Source: Sphingopyxis sp. LC363 | GTDB taxonomy: Bacteria > Pseudomonadota > Alphaproteobacteria > Sphingomonadales > Sphingomonadaceae | DNA length: 64,000 nt | Reading direction: 5' to 3' | NCBI RefSeq assembly: GCF_000756385.1 | Contig: NZ_JNFC01000045.1 | Location: 146,813-210,812 of the forward strand | Shown: positions 26,403 to 35,248 of the stretch, in pieces | Layout of the letters: every line of letters starts with the position of its first letter | How positions within the stretch are numbered: the stretch's first letter is position 1 | The notes under the pieces: model-generated | What the model was told of the DNA's origin: nothing | What the model saw: only the letters and a program-made list of their open reading frames with translations | Database searches by the model: none | Position numbers and translations under genes: made by a program

Positions 26403-27002
26403 TTATTCGCCGGCGGGAGCCGCCGGCGCCGCGCCGCGCTTGGCGCGCCATGCACCGCGCTGCGCCTTGCGTTCCTCGGGCGTCACCTGACCGTCCTTGT
26501 TCGCATCGGCGGCATCGAAGCGGGCGAGCGCCGCCGTCTGGAGTTCGGCCTGGCTGATCGCCTTGTCGCCGTCGGTATCGACCTTGCCCATCATCATCAT
26601 CATGCTACGATGGCCGCTGCGCTTGCCATGGTGACCGCGCATGGCGTGGCGCTTGCCGTCGCCGGCTTCGCCCGCCGCGGCGCGCTTTTCGCCGCGCTCG
26701 GCGCGTTTGGCCGCACGGTCGGCACCATGCTGGTCCCATTCGGCCTTGCTGATGCTGCCATTGCCGTCCGCGTCGAGCTTGGCGAACATCTTCGCCTGCC
26801 GCTCGGCGCGCTTGGCGGCGCGGTCGGTCGCGTCGAGCTTGCCGTCCTTGTTGGCATCGAGCTTGGCGAACATCTCCGCCGCCCTGGTCTGCACCTCGGC
26901 GCGGGTCTGCGTCGCGTTCCGATCGCCGCTGCCGGGAGCGGCAAGGACGGGCACGGCGATCAAGGCCGCACCCAGCGTCAAAATCGTGATCTTCCTGTTC
27001 AT
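26403..27002 (-). CDS. Exported EF-hand calcium-binding protein
   Basis: Secreted protein of 199 residues with a signal peptide ending VLAAPG (about 22). Four EF-hand loops are visible: DANKDGKLDATD (about 49-60), DADGNGSISKAE (77-88), DTDGDKAISQAE and DANKDGQVTPEE. Between pairs lies a basic, His- and Met-rich linker with GHHGKRSGHRSMMMMM, which could bind another metal. The gene is upstream of, and on the same strand as, a two-component system, so the three may be co-regulated. Calcium or metal buffering in the periplasm is the likely role. Confidence 0.85.
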   Translation of the reverse strand: MNRKITILTLGAALIAVPVLAAPGSGDRNATQTRAEVQTRAAEMFAKLDANKDGKLDATDRAAKRAERQAKMFAKLDADGNGSISKAEWDQHGADRAAKRAERGEKRAAAGEAGDGKRHAMRGHHGKRSGHRSMMMMMGKVDTDGDKAISQAELQTAALARFDAADANKDGQVTPEERKAQRGAWRAKRGAAPAAPAGE

Positions 27003-27149
27003 GCAATGAACTCCTTCGAGGGACCTTTGCGGGGAGAGCCGCGTCCCAATGAAGGCGTTTTAGGCGCGATTTGTCCCAGCCCGGTGCCGGATGACCGAAA
27101 AAATGTCGCAAAATGTCGCAGAACGGGCGCGCCGTTCATGAGGGCGCAA

Positions 27150-27186
27150 GCAGAAGGGGCCGGCCGCGCCAAGCGCGACCGGCCCC
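27150..27186 (-). terminator. Intrinsic terminator after small membrane protein
   Basis: On the minus strand the stem GGGGCCGGTCGCGC / GCGCGGCCGGCCCC is followed by TTCTGCTT. It stands about 25 bases beyond the stop of the gene ending at 27212. Confidence 0.75.
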
Positions 27187-27211
27187 GATCTGGTGCTCAA
27201 TTCCCGGCTTG

Positions 27212-27442
27212 TCAGGGACTGACAGGCGAATCCTCGTCATTATCGGCAACGAGGATGATCGCGCCGACGCCGACCAGCAGGCCGACCAAGCCGATGATCC
27301 AGCTCGAATTGCCCTCAAGCTCGCTCGCGCCGTCGACGACCGAAGCCGCGCGCGGGGCGCTCGCTGCGGCCGACGCCGCGACCGGGGCTGCGACGACCGA
27401 CAGGGCCGCAAAAGATATCGCCGTTTTCTTGAATATATTCAT
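27212..27442 (-). CDS. Small exported or membrane protein, unknown
   Basis: A 76-residue protein. The N-terminus MNIFKKTAISFAALSVVAAPVAASAAA looks like a signal peptide in two parts, and a second hydrophobic helix SSWIIGLVGLLVGVGAIILVA spans about 46-66 before a short acidic tail DNDEDSPVSP. No family assigned with confidence; many sphingomonads carry similar short proteins with an Ala-rich leader and one C-terminal helix. The ATG at 27442 follows GGAGAATGAG. Divergent from the DUF885 gene. Confidence 0.7.
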   Translation of the reverse strand: MNIFKKTAISFAALSVVAAPVAASAAASAPRAASVVDGASELEGNSSWIIGLVGLLVGVGAIILVADNDEDSPVSP

Positions 27443-27656
27443 CTCATTCTCCGTCGCTCGACATGTCCCTACCCCCCGAGTAACGACCGAGCGACCGCCA
27501 TTGATCCGCGTCCAGAGGCCATTCATCGTGGAAGTCGGACGGGTCGACCGGCCGAGGCCGCGTCGCGGCAGCGGAAAGTTTCACAATCGCGTCAGCATGT
27601 TGCGGCAGCAACCTCACATCTCTACGCTCCCGTCGCATGACAGGAGGGAGACTCGC

Positions 27657-29474
27657 ATGACCGACACGACGCCCGATAGGCGGACCATCCTTGCCGCGAT
27701 GGGCGGCCTTGCCGTCGTCGGCATCGTCCGCCCCGCGGCGGCCGAAGCGAGCGCCGACGCGCGCCTCGATGCGCTGCTCTCAGCACAGTTCGAACAGGGA
27801 CTGCGCGACGAGCCGACGCGCGCAACTTCGCTCGGGATCGATACCGGCACCCGCGCCGCGCTTCGGGCCCAATTTCCCGACTGGTCGTCCGCCGCCCGCG
27901 CGGCGCGGGCGCGCCAGATCGACCGCGACCTCGCCGCAGTCCGCGCGATCAACGCCGACACGCTCGGCGACGCGGCACGAATCGCGCACGAGAGCGCCGA
28001 ATTCGACCTTGTGGCGCGCCAGCGGCTGGCGCGCTTCACCTATCATACCGGCGGCTTCGGGCATCGGCCCGGCCCCTATGGCGTCACCCAGCTCGGCGGC
28101 TTCTACACCGGGGTCAGCACCTTCCTCGACAGCCAGCACCCCGTCGCGACAAAGGCCGACGCCGACGCCTATATGGTGCGGCTGCAGGCGATCCCGGCGC
28201 TGTTCGACGCCGACACCGAAATCGTCAAGACGAACGCCGCGATGGGCGTCATCGCGCCGCACTTCATCATCGACCAGGCGCTGCAGCAGCTTGGCCGCCT
28301 GCGCGACGGCGACGTCGCGGGCAAGACGCTCATCGCGTCGATCGCGAAGCGCAGCACGGAAATCGGCCTTTCGGGCTATGGCGAGCGCGCCGCCGCGGTC
28401 TTCGCAGGCCCGATCCGCGCCGCACTCACCCGCCAGATCGACGCCCTGACCGCGCTGCTTCCCCGCGCGGGGACCGCCGCCGGCGTCGCGCGCCTGCCCG
28501 ACGGCGAGGCCTATTATGCCGCGACGCTCGCGCAGCATACGACGACCAGCCTCGGCGCCGCCGAAATCCACCGCATCGGCCGCGAGCAGGTCGCCGACCT
28601 TACCTCGCGGATGGACGAACTGCTCAAATCGCAAGGTTATACGAAAGGCAGCATCCGCGACCGGCTGAACGCACTGGCCAAAGCCGAGGGGCAGCTGTTC
28701 TCCAATAGCGACGAGGGGCGCGCCGAAATGCTCGCCTATCTCAACGGCTTGCTCGTCAAGGTGCGCGAGCGGCTACCGCAGGTGTTCAGCCATATGCCCA
28801 AGGCGCCCTATGAAATCCGCCGCGTCCCGCCCGAGATCGAGATCGGCGCGCCCGGCGGGTCGGCGCAGGCGGGAACCCCCGACGGTTCGCGCCCGGGCAT
28901 CTTTTTCATCAACCTGCGCGATACCGCGGAATGGCCGCGCTACACGCTGCCCACCCTCGCCTATCATGAAGGCGCGCCGGGGCATTTGTTCGAAGGGGCG
29001 CTGAAGTTCGAGGACAGCGAGTTGCCGCTCTATCGCCAGGCGGCATCGGTCACCGCCTATGGCGAAGGCTGGGGTCTCTATGCCGAACAGGTCGCCGACG
29101 AGCTTGGGATGTATGACGACGATCCGCTCGGCAAGATCGGCTATCTCGCTTCCTATGCCTTTCGTGCGTCGCGTCTCGTCGTCGACACCGGTCTTCATTC
29201 GATGGGGTGGAGCCGCGAGCAGGCGATCGACTATATGGTCGAAAATTCGTCGAACTCGCCGAGCGCGTCGCGCACCGAGATCGACCGCTATATCGTCTAT
29301 CCGGGGCAAGCCTGTTCGTACAAGGTCGGGCAGATCGCGATCAGCCGCGCGCGCGACGCGGTGTCGAAGCGCCCCGGCTATGACATCAAGCGGTTCCACG
29401 ATGTGGTCTTGGGCGCCGGGCGTATCCCGCTCGCGGTGCTCGAACGCCGCGTCCTTGCCGCCTTTCCGGCCTAG
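27657..29474 (+). CDS. DUF885 domain-containing putative metallopeptidase
   Basis: Exported protein of 605 residues. The N-terminus DRRTILAAMGGLAVVG has a twin-arginine-like pattern, so Tat export is possible. The DUF885 signature HEGAPGH (437-443) resembles the zinc-binding HExxH of gluzincins with one extra residue, and YGEGWGLYAEQVADELG supplies further acids. ENSSNSPSASRTEIDRYIVYPGQA is the conserved end. Members are treated as peptidases of the periplasm, with little direct proof. Start ATG at 27657 follows AGGAGGGAG. A terminator ends it. Confidence 0.87.
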   Translation: MTDTTPDRRTILAAMGGLAVVGIVRPAAAEASADARLDALLSAQFEQGLRDEPTRATSLGIDTGTRAALRAQFPDWSSAARAARARQIDRDLAAVRAINADTLGDAARIAHESAEFDLVARQRLARFTYHTGGFGHRPGPYGVTQLGGFYTGVSTFLDSQHPVATKADADAYMVRLQAIPALFDADTEIVKTNAAMGVIAPHFIIDQALQQLGRLRDGDVAGKTLIASIAKRSTEIGLSGYGERAAAVFAGPIRAALTRQIDALTALLPRAGTAAGVARLPDGEAYYAATLAQHTTTSLGAAEIHRIGREQVADLTSRMDELLKSQGYTKGSIRDRLNALAKAEGQLFSNSDEGRAEMLAYLNGLLVKVRERLPQVFSHMPKAPYEIRRVPPEIEIGAPGGSAQAGTPDGSRPGIFFINLRDTAEWPRYTLPTLAYHEGAPGHLFEGALKFEDSELPLYRQAASVTAYGEGWGLYAEQVADELGMYDDDPLGKIGYLASYAFRASRLVVDTGLHSMGWSREQAIDYMVENSSNSPSASRTEIDRYIVYPGQACSYKVGQIAISRARDAVSKRPGYDIKRFHDVVLGAGRIPLAVLERRVLAAFPA

Positions 29475-29481
29475 AAAAGAG

Positions 29482-29512
29482 TAAGCCCCGTCGCATTTCT
29501 GCGGCGGGGCTT
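29482..29512 (+). terminator. Hairpin terminator after DUF885 gene
   Basis: AAGCCCCGTCGCA / TGCGGCGGGGCTT with a short TTTC loop begins eight bases after the DUF885 stop codon; one mismatch in the stem. Confidence 0.75.
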
Positions 29513-29579
29513 CCCTAGACTTCGTCCGAAGACAGAAGTCAAATTCCACTCTTTCTTTCGATCGAGCAGGTAAATGAAA

Positions 29580-29609
29580 CGCGGCGGATCCCGGATGGTT
29601 CCCGCCGCG
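29580..29609 (-). terminator. Hairpin terminator after DUF1328 gene
   Basis: On the minus strand CGCGGCGG and CCGCCGCG pair around GAACCATCCGGGAT and are followed by TTTCATTT; it lies just beyond the stop codon of the DUF1328 gene. Confidence 0.65.
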
Positions 29610-29619
29610 CCGAATCTTT

Positions 29620-29793
29620 TTAACTTATCTTGCGCGCCGCGGCCGAGCCGAGGATCAGGAACAGCACGACGAGCGCGAGGCCGACGAAGAACAGGATCTT
29701 GGCGACACCCGCCGCCGCACCCGCGACGCCGCCAAAGCCGAGCACCGCGGCGATCAGCGCGATCACGGCGAAGATCAAAGCCCATTTGAACAT
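29620..29793 (-). CDS. DUF1328 small membrane protein
   Basis: A 57-residue protein made almost wholly of two hydrophobic helices: [20 protein letters not shown], then [27 protein letters not shown] and a short basic end. This is the YtjA/DUF1328 pattern; the family is often stress-linked but has no known biochemical role. The start at 29793 is preceded by GGAGACG. A perfect EcfG-type promoter (29914-29938) faces this gene about 120 bases upstream. Confidence 0.9.
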   Translation of the reverse strand: MFKWALIFAVIALIAAVLGFGGVAGAAAGVAKILFFVGLALVVLFLILGSAAARKIS

Positions 29794-29913
29794 CTGTCGT
29801 CTCCTTGCATTCGTTGCATTCGCGCGCGCCACCGGCTTCGAAAGCGCAAGGCTTTCGAGGGGGAAACGGCCGGTGGCCGCGCCTCAAATATCTGATAGTC
29901 GATACGAATGCAG

Positions 29914-29938
29914 AACGACGGCGGCGCGCGAAAGTTCC
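29914..29938 (-). promoter_or_regulatory. EcfG-type promoter for the DUF1328 gene
   Basis: On the minus strand GGAAC (29938-29934), 16 bases, CGTT (29917-29914). This matches exactly the GGAAC-N16/17-CGTT consensus known for the alphaproteobacterial general stress sigma factor EcfG. The predicted leader to the ATG at 29793 is roughly 110 bases. Confidence 0.7.
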
Positions 29939-30017
29939 TGCCATCCGGCAGATAGCCCCTTGCCTACCCAGCCCGCGATGCATTTATGCTGGCATCGTTC
30001 GAGGGAGTTTCACGCCT

Positions 30018-30515
30018 ATGTCATCGCCGCACCGGCTGTTTGCCGCCGCCGCCGCCACCTTGTGTCTATCCGCCGCAGCCCACGCCCAGCCGACCGACGC
30101 TGCGCCGATACAGGGCACAGCATATCTTAACCTGCAAATGACAGCGCTCGCCGAACGCCATGGCGCCGACGGATGGCGCGTGACCCCAAGCGGGCTGCGC
30201 TGGCGGCGCGTTGCAGGCGACGGCAGCGGCGCCCACCCCGGCCCGACCGATGAAGTCACCGTCCATTATGTCGGCACCTTCGTCGACGGCCGCGAGTTCG
30301 ACAGCTCGGTCGCGCGCGGCGAACCCGCCACCTTTCCGCTCAATCGCGTGATCGAAGGCTGGCAGGAAGGCGTCCAGCTTATGGGCGTCGGTGACAAGGT
30401 CGAATTCGCGATCCCCTGGCAGCTCGCCTATGGCCCCGACGGAAAGGGCCCGATTCCGGGCGGCGCGACGCTGCTGTTCTCGGTCGAACTGCTCGGCATC
30501 GAGCCCGCGGGCTGA
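30018..30515 (+). CDS. FKBP-type peptidyl-prolyl cis-trans isomerase, exported
   Basis: Isomerase of 165 residues that speeds proline isomerisation during folding of exported proteins. Signal peptide ends AAAHAQ (about 22). After a short linker comes one FKBP domain: TDEVTVHYVGTFVDGREFDSS, PATFPLNRVIEGWQEGVQLM, WQLAYGPDGKGPIPGGATLLFSVELL. The usual active-site aromatics and VIEGW are kept. The ATG at 30018 follows GAGGGAG. Divergent from the DUF1328 gene; the tRNA gene converges from downstream. Confidence 0.92.
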   Translation: MSSPHRLFAAAAATLCLSAAAHAQPTDAAPIQGTAYLNLQMTALAERHGADGWRVTPSGLRWRRVAGDGSGAHPGPTDEVTVHYVGTFVDGREFDSSVARGEPATFPLNRVIEGWQEGVQLMGVGDKVEFAIPWQLAYGPDGKGPIPGGATLLFSVELLGIEPAG

Positions 30516-30531
30516 TTTTCAGGGAAAGGCC

Positions 30532-30605
30532 TGGAGCGGGTAGCGGGAATCGAACCCGCCTAGCTAGCTTGGAAGGCTAGAGCATTACCACTATGCTATA
30601 CCCGC
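30532..30605 (-). tRNA. tRNA-Gly (anticodon TCC)
   Basis: A complete 74-nt cloverleaf on the minus strand. Acceptor GCGGGTA pairs with TACCCGC, D stem GCAT/ATGC, anticodon stem CTAGC/GCTAG with loop CTTCCAA (anticodon TCC), T stem GCGGG/CCCGC with loop TTCGATT. Discriminator T and an encoded CCA end the gene. It reads GGA glycine codons. The gene stands in an otherwise empty stretch; 30606-30862 has no gene I can support. Confidence 0.97.
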
Positions 30606-30862
30606 ATCGCCAAGGCCGGCGGCGATTGCCATTTTGATCGGCCGCCGTCAAGCGCGCCATTGCCATTCCGTTCCGTGTCCTAGCCCACACGGACCCGACG
30701 CATCATTCTTCCGAGCTATGCGTTGGAGGCAGTGACCGGCCCCTTCGCGCACCGGCAGGTAACGATACGAAGGAGGGCGTTCGACGGACGTCGCCCGATG
30801 CCTTGAAACAGGGGTGCGGCAGCGCTCGCAGGAACAATCGCTGCATCAAAAGGAGGCCCCCG

Positions 30863-33259
30863 ATGCGCCGACTGCGCCAGATTTTCCCCGCCCCTCTCCT
30901 CCCCCTGATCACCGGACTGATGGTGGCGGCGATCGGCCTCATCCTGCTGATCGGCGGCATCTGGCTGACGGCGCTCGGCGGGTCGGCCTATTATCTGATC
31001 GCCGGCGGTGCGATGCTGGCGGCCGGCCTGCTGCTGATGCGCGGCCGGATATTGGGCGGCTGGATTTACGTCGCGGTCGTATTTTGCACGCTGATTTGGG
31101 CATTGTGGGAAGTCGGCGGAAATGGCTGGGCGCTCGTTCCGCGCGTCGTCGCGCCGCTCATACTCCTCCTCCTCGTGATTTTCGCGATGGCCGCGCTCTC
31201 CGCCCGGCCGCGCCGCTGGCGGCTGGCGCTCGCAGGGAGCGGCCTTGTCGTCCTCGTCGCCGTGGCGAGCGGCACTATGCTCGGCTTGCTCAACAGCCCC
31301 CGGCCCCTGGAGAAGCTTCCGGCGAGCCGCTGGGCGATGGCCGATCCCGCGCTGATGCGAGCGGGCAGCGACTGGCCGGCCTATGGCGGCACCTACAGCG
31401 CCCGCCGCTATTCGCCGCTGACCCAGATCACGCCGGCCAATGTCGGCAAGCTGGAGCGCGCGTGGCTGATCCAAACCGGCGATCTGCCTTCGAAGGCGGC
31501 GCATGGCACCTATGGGGCCGAAAATACGCCGCTGAAGATCGGCGACAGCCTCTATGTCTGCACGCCCAAGAATATCGTCCTCGCGCTCGATCCGGCGACC
31601 GGGGGGCAGCGCTGGCGCTTCGACCCCAAAGTGTCCGACGAGGCGATCCCCTATACAGCCGCCTGCCGCGGGGTGAGCTATTATGCGTTGCCCGGCGCCG
31701 CTGCGGATCAGGCCTGTGCGCGGCGGATCATCTTCGGCACGCTCGACGCGCGGCTGTTCGCGATCGATGCGGCGACCGGACGGCCGTGTCAGGATTTCGG
31801 CACCAATGGACAGGTCGATACCAAGATCGGCATGGGCAAGACCTCGCCGGGCTATGTTTCGATCAATTCGCCGCCGACGATCGTTCGCGGCATCGTCGTC
31901 ACCGGGCATCAGGTGCTCGACGGACAGAGCCGCTGGGCGCCGTCGGGGGTGATCCGCGGCTATGACGCGGTCACCGGCAAGCTCGCCTGGGCATGGGACA
32001 TGATGAACCCCGACTGGAGCGGCTATCCGCCGCCGGGAGAGGCATGGGCGCGCGGGACGCCGAACATGTGGACGATCGCCTCGGGCGATGAAGCGCTGGG
32101 CCTCGTCTATCTGCCGATGGGCAACGCCGCCGCCGACTATTATTCGAGCCTGCGCCGCCCGGCCGAGAATGAATATGCGACCTCGCTCGTCGCACTCGAC
32201 GTGACGACCGGCAAGCCGCGCTGGCATTTTCAGGCGGTGAAGAAGGACGTCTGGGATTATGATTTCGGCGCGCAGGCGACGCTGATCGACTATCCGGGCC
32301 CCGAGGGCGCGATCCCCGCGCTCGTGCTGCCGAGCAAGCAGGGCGACATCTATATTCTCGACCGGCGCACCGGGCGTCCGCTCACCCCGGTGGGCACGAT
32401 CGAGGTCCCGGGCGGCGGGGTCGAGCCGGCCGAGCGGTCGCCGACGCAGATCGTTTCGCTGTGGCATAGTCTCCGCATGCCCGACCTCACCGAGCGCGAC
32501 ATGTGGGGCATGTCGCCGATCGACCAGATGATCTGCCGCATCCAGTTCCGCAAGGCGAGTTACAAGGGTTTCTACACCCCCCCGACGAGCGAGCGCCGCT
32601 CGATCGAATATCCGGGCTATAATGGCGGGACCGACTGGGGCGGCATAGCGGTCGACCCGGTCCGCGGCGTGATCGTCGCCAATTACAACGACATGCCCAA
32701 TTATGTCCGCCTCGTGCCGCGCGCCGAAGCGAACAAGCAGGGTTGGGCGCCGCGCGATCAGGCGCGCGGCGAGATCGGCGGCGCCGAGGGCGCGGGCGAT
32801 CCGCAGGCCGGCACCCCCTATGCGATAGACGTCAACGCGGGCTGGCGCCTGCCCTTCACCGGCCTGCTCTGCAAGCAGCCGCCCTATGGCGGAATCCGCG
32901 CGATCGACATCGCGACCGGCAAGACGATCTGGGACCGCCCGTTCGGTACCGCGCGCACCAACGGGCCGTTCGGCATCCCCTCGATGCTGCCGGTCACCAT
33001 CGGCACGCCCAACAATGGCGGCGCGGTGGTGACGGCGAGCGGGCTGATCTTCATCGCCGCGGCGACCGACAATCTGATCCGCGCGATCGACCTCAGAACG
33101 GGAAAGACGATCTGGTCCGACGTTCTGCCCGCGGGGGGACAGGCGACGCCGATGATCTATGAGGCGAACGGCAAGCAATATGTCGTCATCTATGCCGGCG
33201 GCCATCATTTCATGGAGACGCCGATCGGCGATGAAGTGATCGCCTACGCGCTCCCGTGA
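30863..33259 (+). CDS. gcd: Membrane-bound PQQ-dependent glucose dehydrogenase
   Basis: Quinoprotein of 798 residues that oxidises glucose (and other aldoses) to the lactone in the periplasm and passes electrons to ubiquinone. Five hydrophobic helices cover about residues 1-140. The eight-bladed propeller follows, with DWPAYGGTYSARRYSPLTQI at its start and the blade motifs KDVWDYDFGAQ, GDIYILDRRTGRPL and YGGIRAIDIATGKTIWD. ATG at 30863 follows AAGGAGG. No pqq genes are in the window, so PQQ must come from elsewhere. A GTGA overlap couples it to a cation diffusion facilitator. Confidence 0.93.
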   Translation: MRRLRQIFPAPLLPLITGLMVAAIGLILLIGGIWLTALGGSAYYLIAGGAMLAAGLLLMRGRILGGWIYVAVVFCTLIWALWEVGGNGWALVPRVVAPLILLLLVIFAMAALSARPRRWRLALAGSGLVVLVAVASGTMLGLLNSPRPLEKLPASRWAMADPALMRAGSDWPAYGGTYSARRYSPLTQITPANVGKLERAWLIQTGDLPSKAAHGTYGAENTPLKIGDSLYVCTPKNIVLALDPATGGQRWRFDPKVSDEAIPYTAACRGVSYYALPGAAADQACARRIIFGTLDARLFAIDAATGRPCQDFGTNGQVDTKIGMGKTSPGYVSINSPPTIVRGIVVTGHQVLDGQSRWAPSGVIRGYDAVTGKLAWAWDMMNPDWSGYPPPGEAWARGTPNMWTIASGDEALGLVYLPMGNAAADYYSSLRRPAENEYATSLVALDVTTGKPRWHFQAVKKDVWDYDFGAQATLIDYPGPEGAIPALVLPSKQGDIYILDRRTGRPLTPVGTIEVPGGGVEPAERSPTQIVSLWHSLRMPDLTERDMWGMSPIDQMICRIQFRKASYKGFYTPPTSERRSIEYPGYNGGTDWGGIAVDPVRGVIVANYNDMPNYVRLVPRAEANKQGWAPRDQARGEIGGAEGAGDPQAGTPYAIDVNAGWRLPFTGLLCKQPPYGGIRAIDIATGKTIWDRPFGTARTNGPFGIPSMLPVTIGTPNNGGAVVTASGLIFIAAATDNLIRAIDLRTGKTIWSDVLPAGGQATPMIYEANGKQYVVIYAGGHHFMETPIGDEVIAYALP

Positions 33260-34227
33260 ACGACATGGCCGGAAGCAAGCGCATCGGCCATATCAAGGGC
33301 AATATCGTCCTTTACGGCGCCCTGTTCGCCAACCTCGGCATCGCCGTCGCGAAATTCATCGCCGCGGCGGTCAGCGGATCGTCGTCGATGCTGTCGGAGG
33401 GCGTGCACTCGCTCGTCGACAGCGGCAACCAGCTGCTGCTGCTCTATGGCCAAGCGCGCGCGAAACGCGCTCCCGACAGCCGCCATCCCTTCGGTTACGG
33501 GCGCGAGCTTTATTTCTGGGCCTTTGTCGTCGCGATCCTGATCTTCGCGATCGGCGCGGGCATTTCGGTCTATCAAGGGTGGATTCATATCCACGATCCC
33601 GAACCGCTGCGCGACCCGACGATCAACTATATCGTGCTTGCGGTCGCATTTCTGCTCGAGGGCACCTCATGGGCGATTGCCGTGCGCGAATTTGACGCGG
33701 GGCGCGGCGAGCTTGGCTGGTGGCAGGCGGTCCGGCGCTCGAAGGACCCCGCCGGCTTCATCGTGCTGTTCGAAGACAGCGCGGCACTCGCGGGGCTGAT
33801 CATCGCCGCCGTCGGTATCTGGCTGAGCCACGCCACCGGCGACGCCCGCATCGACGGCATCGCGTCGATCGCGATCGGCCTGATCCTCGCCGCCGTCGCG
33901 ATATTGCTCGCGCGCGAGGCGAAGGAGCTGCTGATCGGCGAGGCCGCCGATCCGGCGCTGATCGATACGATCCGGCGCATCGTCGAAGCCCATCCCGAAA
34001 TCAGCGCGATCAACCATGTCCGCACGATCCACACCGCCCCCGATTCCATCTTCGTCGCGGTCAGCGCCGATTTCGAGGATGCACTGCGGATGGGACGGGC
34101 CGAGGCGCTGATCGAAGTGATCGAGGGCGAGTTGAAGGCAGCGTCGCCGCTGATCAGCTCGATCTATATCCGGCCCGAGAAGCGCGAGGATGCGGTCGTC
34201 CAATATGCCGGCGGGTCGCCGGCCTGA
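33256..34227 (+). CDS. Cation diffusion facilitator family transporter
   Basis: Inner-membrane metal/proton antiporter of 323 residues with six helices. The metal-site residues sit in SEGVHSLVDSGNQ (helix 2) and FEDSAALAGLI (helix 5), close to the H/D-x3-D pairs of the family. RHPFGYGRELYFWAFVVAI and the cytoplasmic C-terminal domain starting at EAHPEISAINHVRTIH are typical. Metal specificity cannot be read with certainty. GTG at 33256 overlaps the gcd stop; an ATG nine bases later is an alternative. Confidence 0.9.
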   Translation: MNDMAGSKRIGHIKGNIVLYGALFANLGIAVAKFIAAAVSGSSSMLSEGVHSLVDSGNQLLLLYGQARAKRAPDSRHPFGYGRELYFWAFVVAILIFAIGAGISVYQGWIHIHDPEPLRDPTINYIVLAVAFLLEGTSWAIAVREFDAGRGELGWWQAVRRSKDPAGFIVLFEDSAALAGLIIAAVGIWLSHATGDARIDGIASIAIGLILAAVAILLAREAKELLIGEAADPALIDTIRRIVEAHPEISAINHVRTIHTAPDSIFVAVSADFEDALRMGRAEALIEVIEGELKAASPLISSIYIRPEKREDAVVQYAGGSPA

Positions 34228-34248
34228 CGGCTACCCACTACAGGTTGC

Positions 34249-34731
34249 TCACGCCTTGGCCGCCATCTCTTCCGGAATCAGTTCGCGCAGCTTCGCGATG
34301 GTGCTTTCCGCGTCGCGGTGGTGGACGAAGATGCCGCCCGCGCCTTCCCAGAGGCGCGCGTGCTTTATCTGATCGTCGACGAGAATATCGCCGCGCTGCG
34401 CATGGTTGCGCTTGTCGACCGCCATCACGGTCAGAATCTGCGTGCCGGGGAAATGCCGGGCCGCCCAGCGGATCTTCTGCGGCGCCGCCCAGGCGCCGCG
34501 CGGCAGGCCAGTCAGGATCACGGGGATGAGGTGGCGAACCGCGGCGAACAACTCTTTCGCATCGGGCATCAGCGGCAGCGTGCCGTAGAAATCGGGATGG
34601 CGCGCGATCTCGCGCCAGAAGGCCGCGATGCCGTGGCGCTTTTCATAGATGCGCGGCGGCATGTCGAGCAGCTTCGTTGCGCCGCGGTCGAAATCGGCCA
34701 ATACGCCGTCGCAATCGAGATAGAGTTGCAC
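34249..34731 (-). CDS. HAD-superfamily 5'(3')-nucleotidase-like protein
   Basis: Soluble phosphatase-like protein of 160 residues. The HAD nucleophile and acid are Asp6 and Asp8 in YLDCDGVLADFD, the second motif is ILTGLP, and the metal Asp pair is DILVDDQ. The small size and the sequence FWREIARHPDFYGTLPLMPDAKELFAAV match the deoxyribonucleotidase-like branch (NT5C type). It starts 3 bp after the stop of a small 2H-phosphoesterase-like gene, so the two are probably one operon for nucleotide or RNA-end processing. Confidence 0.82.
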   Translation of the reverse strand: MQLYLDCDGVLADFDRGATKLLDMPPRIYEKRHGIAAFWREIARHPDFYGTLPLMPDAKELFAAVRHLIPVILTGLPRGAWAAPQKIRWAARHFPGTQILTVMAVDKRNHAQRGDILVDDQIKHARLWEGAGGIFVHHRDAESTIAKLRELIPEEMAAKA

Positions 34732-34734
34732 CCG

Positions 34735-35109
34735 TCACCCCTTCCAGCGCGCCGGCTGGAGCGCGATCCGGACGCGATCGACGGCGATCCAGCCGGACGC
34801 GGCGATCACGTCGTTGCTTTCCTTCGCCGCGCGCCCTTCGCCGAGCGACCAGGTGATATGGAAATGGCTGCCGTCGCCGCGCGCGGTCGTGCCGTCGATT
34901 TCGACGACGAGCGCCTGGACGCCCGCGCCGTCATCGGCTTCGCCGACGATATAGGCCTCGGTTTCGGTGGGAAGCGACGTGTCCGCGTCGGTACCGAAGC
35001 GGAACGTGACATGATCCGCGATAGGACGTTCATAACTCGGCGGAAAGCGCGCAAGCAGCCGGTCGCGCTCTGCGGCGTCGATTTTCCAGCCGGCGATCGT
35101 CCTTCCCAT
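34735..35109 (-). CDS. Putative 2H phosphoesterase-like protein
   Basis: Unfamiliar protein of 124 residues. Two H-x-T motifs are visible: H33-V-T35 in ADHVTFRFGT and H84-I-T86 in SHFHITWSLG, each in a predicted strand, 51 residues apart. That pairing is the mark of the 2H phosphoesterase superfamily (2',3'-cyclic phosphodiesterases and RNA ligase-like enzymes). The start ATG at 35109 gives MGRTIAGWKID. The neighbour is a HAD nucleotidase, which fits a two-step phosphate-removal pathway. The family call is an inference from the motifs alone. Confidence 0.5.
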   Translation of the reverse strand: MGRTIAGWKIDAAERDRLLARFPPSYERPIADHVTFRFGTDADTSLPTETEAYIVGEADDGAGVQALVVEIDGTTARGDGSHFHITWSLGEGRAAKESNDVIAASGWIAVDRVRIALQPARWKG

Positions 35110-35248
35110 TGGTGAACATGTCCTCAGTGTCGGCCCCTCGCCCGACGAACGAACGGAGCGGGCGCAAGTTGCGCCCAGCGCCGCACCGCTTTTCGCAACA
35201 AGGGGTCCGCCAGAATGGCGGACCTCCTCGGGCGTATCGGGGCGCCGG

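Noticed and set aside
30716..33208. An 830-codon open frame on the minus strand opposite the glucose dehydrogenase
   Set aside because: Its translation is Arg/Asp/His-rich without any fold or motif, while the plus strand encodes a complete quinoprotein. Long antisense frames are common in DNA of this GC content.
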